From: Centropus unirufus
Lineage: Eukaryota; Chordata; Aves; Cuculiformes; Centropidae
Reading direction: 5' to 3'
Length of the DNA stretch: 64,000 bases
NCBI GenBank assembly: GCA_013397695.1
Contig: VYZI01000118.1
Span: 660,829 to 724,828, forward strand
The position numbers and the translations under genes are program-made. The notes under the pieces are model-generated. The model had not been told where the DNA came from. It saw nothing but the letters and a program-made list of their open reading frames with translations, and did no database searches. This document shows, piece by piece, positions 28,217 through 41,454 of the stretch. Position 1 is the stretch's first letter. Each line of letters opens with the position of its first letter.

Positions 28217-28534
28217 TATTTATGACTTCGTGATGACTGGTGATTGCTTGATACTTCTGCATTTGAGTAAACACAAGCTAGTCAGATGGAAATTTCTCGC
28301 TTTTATTCTCATTTTGTGTATTTTTTCTTGGTGGGGTATTTTGCTCTCCCAAGTATTTCATGTCAAAACTAAAATGAAAACAACTCCCCACATCGCAGCC
28401 TCTTTAGATCATCAGTCTGCTTTTTATGCTGAATAAGCCACACCATCTCCTGCTTGTCATAATGGCAAAAAAACCACCTAACTTGGGATTTTGATAATCC
28501 AGCTCTGCTCCTGGCAAACACAGCATCTCAGAAT

Positions 28535-29110
28535 CAGGGAACGGTTTGCATAGGAAGGAGATTCAAAGCCCACCCAGTTCCAAATCCGCTTCCATAGGCA
28601 GGGACACCTTTCACTGGATCAGGTTGCTCCAAGCCCCATCCAACCTGGCCTTGAACACCTCCAGGGATGGGGCAGCCACCGCTGCTCTGGGAAACCTGGG
28701 CCTCCCCACCCTCACACCAAAACATTTCTCCCCAAGATCTCATCTCAATCTCCACTCTTTCAACTGAAAACTGTTTCTACTCATCCTATCCCTGCCTTCC
28801 CTGATCCAGAGCCCCTTCCCAGTTTTCCTGAAGCCCCTTTCAGCACTGGGAGCTGCTCTAAGGTCTCCCGGGAGCCTTCTCTTCTCCAGACTGGACAACC
28901 CCAACCCTCTCAGCCTGTCCTTGTATGGGAGGTGCTCCAGCCCTTGGATCATCTCCATGGCCTCACTCCAACAGTCCCGTCCTTCCTGAGCTGAGGACTC
29001 CAGAGCCAAACACGGGGCTCCAGGCGAGATTTCCAGAGAGCAAAGTAGAGAGGAAGAATCCCCTCCATCCTTCAACCTGCTCAGCATAGGCTGACACAGC
29101 GGCCGCTGCC
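28535..29110 (-). mobile_element. CR1 LINE, longest copy in the window (about 575 bp)
   Basis: In reverse orientation it contains CACCCAGTTCCAAATCCGC, CATCCAACCTGGCCTTGAAC, ACCTCCAGGGATGGGGCAGC, CTAAGGTCTCCCGGGAGCC, TTCTCTTCTCCAGACTGGAC, AACCCTCTCAGCCTGTCCTT and CTCCAGCCCTTGGATCATCT. A minus-strand frame of about 138 codons (29156-28740) lies mostly inside it and is not a host gene. Confidence 0.95.
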
Positions 29111-29679
29111 TTACGGGGAAGGAAAAACCCATTCTTAGGAAGTTCACTGCCAGCATCGTCTTAGATCACAAAGTCAGCTCCTCATGGAGTTTCTCTGATG
29201 ACCAGTGTCATCAGAGATGTGCTGCCCTTTTCCTCTCAGTTTGGACCAAAGTGCATTCTAGTTTCAGAAAGCTTAGAATATATTCCCATCAGCTGCCTTA
29301 AATATGGCTGGAGCCAGCCAAAAATCTATATATATGGGAGGAGAACCGATGAACAGAAAAAAAGCACGACATTCAGGAAACCTGAACGCTGGGGAACAAA
29401 AAACCATTATGAATCCAATCAATAACAAATGCTAGAATCAGAAAGTACAGTTATTGTGTACGTCCTCTTTGGGTTATATAGAGGAATGCTGCTTTGTATG
29501 GTCTGGGTCTAGTTATAAATAGTTATATACAAATAAATCTGCACCTGAAAACAAACATGCAGAGAGGACTCGGTGCTCAGACAAAGAGTTTGCACTCATG
29601 TATACTGTAAGCATGAATATCCTAAGGAACAAGCAGAAATTCAAGGCAATTTTAAGAGGTTTACAATGTCTGCTCTGCA

Positions 29680-29870
29680 TCCAATTTAATATTTACTTTA
29701 AATTAGCCACGTCTGTAATATGTATTTAATATTGTATGATTAGGGTAATTTTATAGCACCTTAGGAGCATTAATTCACACCGGCGAAGGCATTTACAATG
29801 ATTTCACCATCAGCGATTCACACCAAATTTGTAGCAATAACAACAGGAAATTTGAGCCTTCTGCAAATTT
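29680..29870. promoter_or_regulatory. candidate conserved non-coding block
   Basis: A compact AT-rich stretch with TTTAAATTAGCC, TATTTAATATTG, ATGATTAGGGTAATTTTATAG and GCATTAATTCACACC. Many core TAAT words in 190 bases and no repeat signature. Confidence 0.32.
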
Positions 29871-30479
29871 GCAGAAACAAACACAGTTTATCATAAAACT
29901 TAGCAGGTAAATAATCCAAAGCTGTAACGTCGGGGTTTAACTCTAGCTGACAACCAAGCACCATACAGCTGTTCGTTCAGCCTCCCTGGGTCGGATGGGG
30001 GAAGAGAATCAGGAAAGTAAAAGTGAGTAAACCCGTGGGTTGAGATAAGGACAGTTTGATAGGTGAAGCAAAAGCCACACAAGAAAAGTAAAACAAGGAA
30101 TTAATTCGCCACCTCCCTGTGTTATCGACGTTGTTTTTAGAACAAACCCAAAACACAGTCCTGTACCACCTACTAGCAGAAAGCTAACTCCATCCAGTCA
30201 AACCCAGTGCTTCCACAGAATGTTCAATTAAATATAGAATATATAAAAGATAAAGGCGTTATCCCCACATTTGTGAAGTAATTTACCCTTTGCTATTACA
30301 TTAAAGAGAGGTTTCGTATAGAAAAGAAGGCTCAGATTTAAGAAACAGATACTAGGTTTGCTTCTCTCATGCTATGACATTGGTGAAAACTCCAAGAGCA
30401 TACCCTTCAAAGGAAAAACCTAATTCCTAATAAAATTAAAAATCAATTTCACTAGATTCAACATTTGATTAGACAAAAA

Positions 30480-30880
30480 TCCTTAAAGAAACAATGCACA
30501 TACGCTACGTGTGACAAATTTCAGCTGCTGCCATTGGCCAGATTCAGCAGAGGTGGTTTGCGGTGAATAAGATATCCACAACAGCATAGAAGTCATTTTG
30601 TTTATTACGCACAAGAAGCTGAAATAACTAAAGGCAGCAGTAACCAATATATTAAAGCTGGGCTTGTATCGGAACCGCTAACATTTTAGTGGTTATAAAT
30701 GAATCAGTCAGAATTAATTTGTTATGCACTGCAATTGTGATAATGCATTTATCTCACAACACTGTTATGCTACCAAAAAGTGCATTTCCATAACTGCTAC
30801 ATTATTATTCAGCATTATTGGAAATCTGCAATCAATTATTGATGCTATCTTTTAGAGAACAAAACAGCAAATAGAAAGCA
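30480..30880. promoter_or_regulatory. candidate conserved non-coding block near an LRMDA exon
   Basis: Lies 0.7-1.1 kb beyond the donor of the exon at 31561. It contains an E-box CAGCTG (30522), an inverted CCAAT word (ATTGG, 30533), TGCGGT (RUNX-like, 30559), AGAATTAATTTG and CAATCAATTATTGATGC. One of the stronger-looking blocks by eye. Confidence 0.35.
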
Positions 30881-31560
30881 AGACGACTGCAGCCTTGAGT
30901 GGAGTTCTCTGCAAGATCCGCAGCACCAGAGCTCCCTGAAGCTCGGATTGCTGGTCCCGTGCATCGACCAGCAATGGCCAAAGGAGAAGGAGAGATCCCA
31001 CTCGCATCAGAGTTGATGCAAGCGGTATCAAAAGCTCAGATTACCCAAACTGCCCCTCTGATGCTGTCAATGCTTATCAGCAGGACACCACATCCAGTAA
31101 CTTCATCCACAGAATCCGCTGGTCCACAAAAGCCAGGAAACACCGTAGGTGTGAGCCGTGCGACCAACATTTGTGTTTAAGGCACAAAGCAGGGGACAAC
31201 TTGTCAGAACAACTGCATTCTTTCACCAAAGCACAGGTGTTACACAGCTTTAGACGGGGCAAAAATAGTCTTTTAAGCTCAGTGACACATAATAGTTACT
31301 TTTTTATCTGGAACAGAAGTTGGAAACCAGAAATCCGATAACAAAACCACAGTCCATTAACCAGATGTAACAGAAAAGTTTGACATTAAACCGCAAGAAA
31401 ATCACTAAGGCTTCTGCCCCTCACCTGCCCACACTTACCAGACCTTTCCTTTGAGAAGTTTTAGCTGCTCCTTGTGAAAGATGCGGCCAAGCTTTTGGAG
31501 TTATTTTAAATCAGGGTTAATGAATCCCATTGTTGTTAGCACTTCCATTCACTCTCTTAC

Positions 31561-31687
31561 CTTAACATCCTTGGGTTTCACCACTTTCATGAAGGCCCCT
31601 CTCACCAAGGCTTCCTCTCTCTCCCTCCTGGTTACTTTCCGAGTATCGAGAAATTTCAGGTTTGGCAATTTGTGCAGGACGAAATAC
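31561..31687 (-). CDS. LRMDA: LRMDA internal coding exon, LRR cap and basic segment (third of three)
   Basis: This exon is 127 nt. Its first base completes the arginine codon left open by the previous exon (AG+G), and 42 full codons follow, ending in phase 0. It encodes YFVLHKLPNLKFLD, a good LRRcap motif (RYxxFVLxxLPxLxxLD), then a basic-acidic helix-like stretch TRREREEALV and RGAFMKVVKPKDVK. The acceptor is TCTCTGTCAG at 31688-31697, with a plausible U2 branch word TTTAACT upstream; the donor is AAG/GTAAGAG at 31560, close to consensus. Both splice sites are ordinary GT-AG. The family continues with a C-terminal tail of several dozen residues; I scanned 1-31560 by eye for it and did not find it, so it probably lies beyond position 1. 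Confidence 0.92.
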
Positions 31688-34600
31688 CTGACAGAGAGCA
31701 TAACACACACACAGTTAAAATCCAGCAATAAACAAAGACATGTTTTAGTAACTTAAAAATAACAGCAACAGCCTTTGTTCCCTCTCTGCTCACCTTTTTC
31801 ATGCACTGTAGATTATCTAAAAAAGTTGTTATCCTTACGCTGTTCTCCCAAACGCAGCTTGTTGTAAGCTGCCCATAACAATTTAATACCAGGTGGATCA
31901 AACAGGTAAGAAAATCATCACCATGGACACGTATGTTCTCTTTGTAATAGTCTTAATAATATATAAGGTAAACTCAGAAATAGAACACAGTGAAAATCAT
32001 TTTGAATTGTACTGAAATCCAACCTGAAACACTGGAAATTCCCAGTTCCCTTCTCTGAAGGAACACTCAGGAAACATTTATTTGCCAACGCTTCTTCAGA
32101 TTTTTATTGTATTTCCCTAAAAGCACAACGACGAGCAAAATTAGAGACACACGAACAGCAAATGAGGGAGGAGGGCAATTCGTCTTCCACCACACATCCG
32201 AACCCACCATCCTTTGTCTTGAGAGCTCTCTGCTTGCCAGGACTACCTCGTGACACAGGCAGAGGTTGGAAGGAGAATTCCAGTTTGGTCCTTCCAGAGA
32301 GAAAGGTGACCTTAATGGTATATAGTTCCCAGCTCAGGATTAAATGACAACGCACACAGAGACTGCTTTTATGAGAAATACTTTAAGAATTCAACCTTGT
32401 TCTATTTGTCCAGTTTTTTTTTACCAAAGCACAGCAGCTTTTGAGCCTCAGAAAAACCCACCTTTGGCTCCTCGCTTGCAGAGGGAGAGAACGCTGCAGC
32501 TCAGAAACAAAGTGCGGCACACGGCAAATGAAACCGCCTAACCAGCTGTTTACATCCAGCCAACCAAACGGCAAGCGGACATCGCAAAGTGAGGGAAGTG
32601 CCAGATTTTTCCTGGCAGGGGGCAGAAAGGTGATGGATAATCCTGGCCGTGCCTAGGTGCTCCAGTTGGTCAGAGAGCCTCCGAATCACAGCCATCCCCT
32701 CTGACACCGGCAGAAAGAAACCATCGTAGGACGCTCTGAATAACATTTTGAAAAAGAACAGCACAGAGACAAAAAATGGGTTTTAGAACATAAGAGTTCT
32801 CTCATAATGCTGTTCTCCAGACCAGAGAAACATGTGAAGATGACTCCCCTTGCGCAACCAAGCAAAATTTAATGCTGCAAAGAAAGCTTTCCATCAAGCA
32901 GACCTTTCCTCTGAGGCAAGAGCTTCATAAATTGTTAACAAGTGAACTGAAAATGCTCAGTGCTGAGATGCTCAGACAATTTAAATGTGAATCCTCAATC
33001 TCTGACTTTCAATGATATTAGAAGAAGAAGCAGCGAGTCACTTTACCGCGCCGAACATGTCCTAAAATAATTTACTAAACCGCAACTACAGATCTAAGGG
33101 ACTGACACATTCCCAGGGTCCTCCCAGCCTCCCTGGCTGCCCTTCCAGTCCTCCCTGGCATTTTGCTGGCCCTTATCTTTCCGTGGAGGAGAAGCTATCC
33201 ATCTTGTGTTCCCGGCTGGAAAGCCCCGATCACAACAGATCCTTTCAAATGGAGACGTGTACAGAAGGAAACAACACGTCAAGAGTGAAGCTAAAAACGA
33301 GTAAAGACACCCACTAAGTGTAGGGTGAGAAAAGATGAATATTCAGGTGAAGAAAACACCGGTATTAGAAAAATCAGCAAATGTTTAATGATGGAATGAA
33401 ATATGCCATTGAAAAACAGGCTGCAACAAAAATGACAACAGCCTAAGACGGCACTGTCATCCACGCTGCCTTTGGCTCGCAGCCCTGATGTCAGCCTTTC
33501 AATCATTTCAAAAGAGCTTAAAATTCTAATAGCATTCCTTGGTACAAATGGATTTTTGTAATTTTAAGCCACCCTGACTGCGCTTCAAAACCCAGAACTG
33601 GCACCGGTGCGTGCCAAGCCCAGAAACAAAACCAGAAACCCTAGCCACAGAAATTAAATAGCAAATTACATCACAAGGTACAGGTCTGGGGTTGATCTTT
33701 TTAAATTTGTGCTCCGCAAGGAGAGCAAATATTAAAAAGTAAGAATCGTAAAGTTATCTCACCAGTAGAATAAAGGCATAGCAGTGATTAGTTCTTTTTA
33801 AAAGGTGACCCAAAATACAGTTACATTTATTCATATTCCTTTTTCCTAAAGGTAGGATAAAAAGATACTGTAAGGTATGAAAATAATACGATATTTTTAC
33901 ATTAAATGGCTAAAGAGAAGCATCAGGCTTCTGAGATATATTTTAGCCAGAAATATGAAGATGCAGCTTTGCTCTGAATGTATCACAATACATTTGCCAT
34001 AAAAAATACAGGAAAGGATTACCAAAGCCCTGGAATGAGCGCTTTACAATATCAATTCAACCCTTGTAAATTTAATCCAGGGTTCTTTGCCGCACAAAAT
34101 CTTTTTGCCGTGATGTACGACTTAGTTACGAAGGTTATCACAGCAGTATCCCAAAGTTGCATAGTACATAAACCATTTCAGTTAACAATGCGGGGAGGTT
34201 AACTCCCCCAGATAACCTGCTATCAGGGGGTTCGAGCGGATGACATGCCTCTGTCAGCTTTCAGGAGCTATTGATGGTTCAATCAGTTTGTTTTGAAGGC
34301 AAAGTACAACAAAAGGGCACTAAACTTATTCAAACTGTCAACAGGGACTATCTGGAATGTTGCTTGCAGGTAAGTAATTTTGGGTGTTTTAAGGCTATTA
34401 TCAAACACCGATGGCTGGAGAAAAAGACAGCTACTAATAACACCCAGTGTAGCCATCATAAAATACTTTATGGCAGGCACTAGGAGCCATAAATCATGGG
34501 ACACATGGCACCTGGTTCAGACTTGGAAAATCACTAGTTAAGAGAATGCCGTTTAATGAAGAACCATCCGCCTAAATTTTACATAAGCTTAAAGAGAGCT

Positions 34601-36989
34601 TTTTCTTTTTTTTAGGTTAGACACCTTGCCCCCTCCTCCTTTTTTTCCTACCCATTTTGAAACCTAGCAGCGCTCCGTGTGCTCTGAGACCGCTTTAACA
34701 TCTTTGCAGCGGTGTGAAAAAAGGTTATTATCTTCAGTGATGAGGATAAAGGTGAGCTCCAGAGAGAGAAAAGACCCAGAGACACCTGGAAGGTGCTTAG
34801 CCATCCATCTATCACCGCCTGCAAAATGATCGTCCGATGCACGATGGACTAAGGAAACGAACTACATAATAAAAGTAAAGTTGCATCATCTTCTCTCCAG
34901 AATCTTCTCCTCCCATTGACTCCCAGTGCCAAGAGTCAATGAAAATGGGGTAATAACCAATATCCATCCAATATTACCATCCATTGGTAGTAACCAATAT
35001 GATCCAACATGCATCAGGAACACTTGGCGATGGAGAAAGACCAGAGAATATCACGTCTTGTGTTATTTCCGTCTTAGTTAAGTGAAGATGACAATAAAGA
35101 TTAACAATTCATTTACCAATTTTGTCAGTGTTGCGTGTAATTAATACTATTTGAACAGTTTTTACACAGACCTGTCAAGATCTCGGAAAAAGAGGGGCAG
35201 GCTCGAGGGTGCATTTGCAACGGAACACAGCGAGTTTGGGACTCAGCTGCTATTGACCTTGGCAAGGGCTCAATGGGGCAAGGCTCCCCCTTCGAAGAAA
35301 GGGATTGGAGCTCGGAAAGGGTCAGAACAAAGACAGCTTTGAGATCGGCGATTGCTATTTTCTTCAACAATACACAACTCTGGTTTTATATAAAGAAATT
35401 CTGCCTCTGGTGCTGACTCACGCTACAGCCTTTAACGCATCGCAAATTTATTGTCTTAATTCCACCTTCCAAACGTGGAGCACCAGACCTTGCAGCCACC
35501 GCACAGGTATATTCTGTGCATGCCTCTACTTCTCTACTGATTCTGAATCATTACTTAAACCGACTTTGGATTGTTCCCTCATTCCCAAAAAAATCAGCAA
35601 CGGTTCACCCAATCTTCGGAGAGTTTCAAAGGTGAAACAAAAGGCTTCCAAGTGAAGGTGTATGTGTTCCTTAGAAAAACACAGAATAAACAACAAATCA
35701 ATTTAAACATACACAGGGAATGTGTCACTCCTGATCCAAAACACTCAAGTGTAAATAGCTTTTATGTAAACCCCTTATTTTTCTTCAATAGCAAATGTGT
35801 AATTTCATTCTGATCTATTTTTTCAGTAGCCATTTAAGTTCAGACATAAAAAAATCCTTCGTTTTAATGAGTTTTGGTACCCTGCTCCTTACTATTATCC
35901 AAGAGTTCCAAGGAATTTCTATTCCAGAGCTGTGAACACCATAACGGGGAAAAAATAATAAAAAATCACATAATATCATAGCATCTAAGGGCCTCGATTC
36001 ATTTATTACCTCCCTTGGAAAAGCAGACAAGTTGTAGAACATGGTTGGCCTCCTGATACTGAAAGATAATGGCATCACCCATGAGCCACACTGTAAGAAA
36101 ACCTTAAAAGGGGCAATAAATTACTTGGGGAAAGACTGTTTTGGGTTTTTTTTCTCTCGTTCTACTAGCAGAAAAGTATAGTAAATTTGTATATGTTAAA
36201 GGTATCAGAGAAAAATCAATTCTTCCACTGAATCTTTATTGACAGATTATGGTAAGAAGTAGATTCAGTAGAGCCCTTTATTTTGTACTTTTGTTAACTA
36301 AAACTGTAACATAAAACTACGCTGCGCACATCAAGATTTAATTTTAAACACAAAATTAATCTGGCACTGAAAAACAGAAACATTTGCCTAGAAGAACGCA
36401 GAAACGATGAGTTCTATCTGTATGACAACTGCAACACGCTTTGTTTCAGAAACTGTTTACTTTCATTTTTTTATTTTCTCTGCTATTGTATTTCCTTTCT
36501 TTGACAATCACAGAACATAAAAATAATCTCCCTATTTGAGATCCTGATGGGCTGATTATGCTCTCAGTTACATTACTGTAAACTAGAAATAATAAATAAC
36601 CCAAAGTTGGCAAAGTTACATCAGCATTCAAATGGGGAGAGATGAAAACAAAAATTCAGGAGGATTGAGCAAACATGTTTATGACTCTGAGCTAAATTAT
36701 CTCCTGTAATTGTTTCTTCTGCAGCACCCAGAAGTTTAACCCTTACCCTCCCCTCATTTCCAACAAACAGCCCAGAATTTCCATCTGCAACAAGAATTCC
36801 TCAGTCCAGAGTTGAGACTGCCAGGTCATCAGCTTAAACTAACATCTTCCCGATCAGAGAAGACAATGTTGGCACGAGGAACGTTCAAAGACCACACAGC
36901 CTCTGCGCAACCTCAGCACGGCTTGGTGATGGCCATGGGATTCTGAGGGGCTCTCAGGGCGACCAGAAATACAGAATTCTAATAAAAAC

Positions 36990-37350
36990 AGGATCATAGG
37001 ATGGTTTGGGCTGGAAGTGACCTTCAAGATCATCCAGTTCCAACCACCCCTTCCCCATGGGCAGGGACACCTCCCACTGGATCAAGGCCCTACCTTCCTA
37101 ATATCTAATCTAAATCTTCCTCCTTACAATTTAAAACCTTTCCCCACTTGTCCTATCCCTCCATGCCCTTGTAAGAAGTCGCCCCCCCACTTCCCTGCAG
37201 CCCCTTTCAGCCCTGGAAGCTGCCCTAAGGTCTCCCTGGAGCCGTCTCTCCTCCAGGGTGAACAAGCCCATCTCTCTCAGCCTGGCCTCATGGCAAAGGG
37301 GCTCCAGCCCGTGGACCATCTTGGTAGCCCCTCCTGGTCCTCTGCTCTAC
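36990..37350 (-). mobile_element. CR1 LINE fragment
   Basis: In reverse orientation it starts with the tail ATCATAGGATGGTTTGGGCT, has CATGGGCAGGGACACCTCCC, jumps across an internal deletion, then continues CCCTAAGGTCTCCCTGGAGC, CATCTCTCTCAGCCTGGCC and GGGGCTCCAGCCCGTGGACC. The open frames here come from the repeat. Confidence 0.95.
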
Positions 37351-37888
37351 TTCAAAGCAGCAAACAGCTCTGCAAATTAGAAAAATATCTCTCTGCATAT
37401 GTAACAATAATTACAGTTATGCCTTAACTACTGTGTTAGGATGGACAAATTGGAGAATTATGGACTTTATTTGGCTGAACAAAGACACTGTAATGGCTGT
37501 TGCCCATAAATCCTTACAGTGGCCAATCTCAGCGAGACGTTGTGTGGCTGTTTGACGTCCATCAAACATAGGCTTTTTTCGTCCAGTTACTGTAGAAATG
37601 ACAAGGCCTCATGCGAACAGTGAATTAGCACAGATTCATAGATTATCAAGACATAAGGAACACCCAAACCTTCTCATGAAGTACATAGAAAAAACACATA
37701 AACTTCAACCCCTCCTGCTAAAAGACCCTCAAGACTCATATTCACTGATAACTGACCAAGTATATTAGCCCTATTTTCATTACTGAGGACTTGTAGTCTC
37801 CTATTGCTTCTTGAATATGTATTTATGTATTTATATTACCATCCAAATTCAAGAACAAGGCTATTTAAAATAGATGAGGAGGTACTTA

Positions 37889-37975
37889 ATTAAAAAAAAA
37901 ACCACACTAAAACAAAACAAAGCCACAATAAAGCAAACTAAAACCATAATAAAATTAAAAAAAAAATAACAAAGA
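37889..37975. repeat. A-rich simple sequence
   Basis: A runs interleaved with AAAACAAAACAAAG and AAACTAAAACC words. A similar but shorter A-rich stretch lies at 38780-38850. Confidence 0.8.
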
Positions 37976-40319
37976 AACTGAAAATGCTGTAGGAGGCCCT
38001 AGCGTTGCACAGAGTGAAGTCTGTGGGATGGGAGCAGCCTGATTTAGCTTGAAAAGTTAATCCATAGAAAATGCCCGCGCTTCCTTTCTTGCTGTTACAT
38101 CTTAAGAGGACTTCATGAGGTTATCACCGCTGGCTCCCCCTGCCAGAGATAGCCTATCTAGGATATGTACTTTTAAGCTAATTTAAAATAAACTCAGGCA
38201 TTTGTTTCCACTTGCCCTTGTTTCCATGTCAACAGCACTTAATGAACGCATCATTCCAGGAAACGCCAATAAGGAGCAAAGAATGAGCAGGCACTGGGAA
38301 CTTCACACCCGGCCCACATCCTTCCCAGTCCGGTGGCTTTAATGGGAACAGGTGAGGTCACCTGCAGCATTAGACCCGGCTTTGTAACACCTCCCTTCCC
38401 AGCCAGGTGATTCTTCACAGCTCAGTGACCCCACGTTTGAAGTCCGCACCGCAAACAATGCCCCCAAAGGGCTGGCCAAGCGGGGACAGGGGAAGCAACC
38501 AGCAATTACTGTGTTGACTCCTCTTGCTTTGATCTCCAGGTCACGACCTTTGTTTTCACACAATCTTCAAAGCAGCGATTGGAGAATGGGTCATGTTAGA
38601 GGACTGCACTGTTTTGCAAGCTGTTTTTTTTCTGTATTTTTTTTTTTTGCTTCCTGTTGCAGTCAAAAGCTTTTTAAAACTTTCCTATCCCCATTACATT
38701 AGAGATATTCTGCTTGGCCTCCCCCTCACTCTCAAGATGCCCCTTTTGCCAAATAGCACCCCCCAAACACACAAACTTAAATAAAAAAAAAGATAAAAAG
38801 TAAATATACTACTTCAACAGAAAAAAAAACCAACCAACAAAAAACCCAAAAGCCATTTTACAATGATGGAAAAGCCACGAGATTCTTAAATAAACCAAAC
38901 AAGTTTGCTCATAAAAATACTGCAGAAGGAAACTTTCCATTTTCGTTCCAAGAAAACTTCCAATAACAAGCACACATGTTTTCATCAGTTTGCTCTCCTA
39001 CACATTTGAAAAGCAAGGAGGAAGAACAGAGATGGGAAAAAAAAGATTTTCAGTTTGTAGAAAACCATCCCACTCAATGTTATGATATTTAAAAATACAA
39101 TGACTTTGAAAAAAGGTCCCAATGCTTTTTGTATAAAACCTATTTCTGATAAAAAGCTTGAATATTGAATTTATATCAATGAGATTACCTGAAGAACCAG
39201 ATAGTAACTCCTTGTCAACAAGTACAATATTTTCCAACTATTTATGAAAGTCCTTTTTTTAAAAAGTTGTCATATTGCTTTTTATCTCTGTTACAAATAT
39301 TACAGTAAAACACTGGACCTTGTGTTTTTAAAAATTTGTTTTGCCAGATTTTTCAAAGTTAAGATTTTGAGGCTTTTACAGAACTTTACAGATTGTTAGA
39401 ATGAGGATGTTAAGTAAAGCTTTGATTCTTAGCACCTTTCTCTTTCTGGCTGAGGAATTAAATCGCCTGAACTCTAACTGAACTCGGTTGGAAAGAAATT
39501 AAAGCTCGATGAAAAATGAATCTGTGGTTCCAGTGGTCACTGCAAAAATTTGCAAAAAGAAGTTGCTATTCAGAACAAACCCAAACCAGTTCAAGTCTAT
39601 GGTAAAGCAAAACGTTTACACAATTCAGGTTCACTGGAGTGCAAATCTCCTGATGCAGGGTGGCAAATTTTCTCAAAAAATATAAAGACCTTATGAATAA
39701 GGTTACTTCAAACCATCAAAAATGCTCAAATGGGCCATTCTAAATGTTTGCTTTTGAGTTTTTAAGTAAAATATATCATAAAATCCAAATACTTTCTCAC
39801 TTGGGAGAACTGGCTGCTGTTAAATCTGAGATAAATCTGTATGTTTAGGGGAAGGAAGAGAAAATTCGTGTCCAAGATGCACCAGAATGTGTTCACAACT
39901 CTGAATTAGCTACTCAGAGCGAGTATTTTAATCAGTTCCGCTATGCAGCTGAGTATGCTCCCTTACAGACAGATGGACAGACGGACAGGTAGATGGATGG
40001 GGGCTTTTGGTTGACTCTCAAGTCGTCTGGCCAACACATTCCATCTAACGTAACAAATATTTATGGAAAAGGATCAGGAAGCTTTCACTCTGAATCAGAA
40101 CCACGAATCTTTCAGCTAACCAGAAGTCCATTCTTATTTCTTACAAGAGTTGTAATTAAGATCGTTTATACAGAAAAAAAAAAAATCCTCAGGTTTCTGA
40201 AACATTGAGGGGAAAGAAGATGGAAGCGATATTGCCACTTCCAGCTGATGCATAAATACAATCCCTTCCCACTTTGACATGGTGGCTTGCCACGACGCGA
40301 CCTAAAACTACTTTGACCT

Positions 40320-40480
40320 CCCTGAAATCAACATTTTTGCATTGAAACGAAACAACAGACACGCTTGTTTTGATGCATGGCTGTGTGACACGTTATAAAT
40401 ATTACATCACACAACCACAGAGGATGTCAATCAATAAAGAATTCTTTCAGACAGCACTAAATGAACCATAGGTTCTTGCC
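40320..40480. promoter_or_regulatory. candidate regulatory block with RUNX-like and PBX-like sites
   Basis: AACCACA at 40413 is followed within 12 bp by TGTCAATCAATAAA (40425), a second PBX/MEIS-like word in the window. Flanking words TATAAATATTACATC and AAATGAACC suit a conserved element. Inferred only. Confidence 0.32.
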
Positions 40481-41390
40481 TCTGAATGGCTCCTTTAACG
40501 TACTACTTTTGCTTAAATTTTTAATAGGAGACATATTGTCAGAAAACATACTTAAAGTGAAAAACAGTAAACTGTAGAAATATCATTCATTTTTTAAGCA
40601 ATTCTCTGCTGCAAATGTCACATAAATTACATAGAGACAGCACTATTAGACTCACATAAGCTGGATAGCAGGCATACCTTCGGCAAAGGGAAAATATTGT
40701 ATTAAATCTAGGCTGCTCTACTCACTGAAAATCGACGTCTGATGAAAACCTAGAAATCCTTCGCAAAATTTTGGAACAAACAAAAAAGTCCATGCAGACC
40801 CAGGACATCTGGGCTGCTGTTCCTGTCTATGGTGTATCAAATTCATGCCACTTCCCAATAAACCTGCTTCGAGCCTTCACCACTGTGGATTGGTTTATAC
40901 TAACTCCAGCGGAAGAGCTTGGCTTATACGTGAAGATAAAATCAGAGTCTGACTTTTCAAGAGTTTTTCAAGAGTTTCACTTGCCTAAAGGCCGTAGCTA
41001 TTTAAATAAGTCACTTCAGCAGACATTCCCAGAGTTTTGGATCTATACTCACAGTCATCATCACTCATAAATGCTTCTACTTTGAAAAAAAACAACCCTT
41101 GCAGTTTTTATCACCATTGCAGTTAGATCCATTGGACATACAGTGCATGATCAGGCTTCTGCACTAATTTCCTGATGACCTTTTGTGTAATCTACATCAT
41201 TAAAATTACATTAGAGAGATAGTTTGGGGGGGTGGGTATTCAACCTCAAACAAACCACGCTGTAAAGCAGTGGAATACAGGAGTCCTTTCTTGTGTTCTT
41301 AATAGAGCCTTGATATCTACAATGGAAGAAACTCATCACATCATCAAATATTTGTAGATGTGGCTGGCTATCTGCAGGTAATGGTATCTT

Positions 41391-41450
41391 ATTTTCTTTT
41401 TTTATTTATCATTTATTATTCTTATTTATTTATTTTATTTACTTATTCCC
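41391..41450. repeat. T/A low-complexity run
   Basis: Built of TTTATTTA and TTATT words ending TTCCCCACAG, directly before the CR1 at 41455. Confidence 0.85.
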
Positions 41451-41454
41451 CACA

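Larger units (their letters stand above)
1..31560 (-). other. LRMDA: LRMDA intron, 3' part of the window (open at position 1)
   Basis: No further exon was found in this stretch, although small exons could be missed by eye. Open frames up to about 170 codons occur, but they overlap on both strands, lack known domains or fall in CR1 copies. Contents: CR1 fragments near 512, 2788, 4962, 14985, 18530, 24931, 26505 and 28535; an 80-nt hairpin at 21475; a 30-bp tandem duplication at 14182; an A-rich stretch near 28150; and AT-rich, repeat-free blocks listed separately as candidate conserved elements. The rest is unremarkable AT-rich sequence. Confidence 0.75.

Noticed and set aside
28740..29156. 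Minus-strand open frame of 138 codons
   Set aside because: It lies mostly inside the CR1 copy at 28535-29110; the peptide reflects CR1 sequence.
30899..31180. Plus-strand open frame of 93 codons beside an LRMDA exon
   Set aside because: Low-complexity Ala/Ser/Pro content, antisense to the gene, with no family match.
34215..34245. GGGTTCGAGCGG, resembling a tRNA B-box
   Set aside because: No matching A-box, acceptor stem or cloverleaf could be placed around it.
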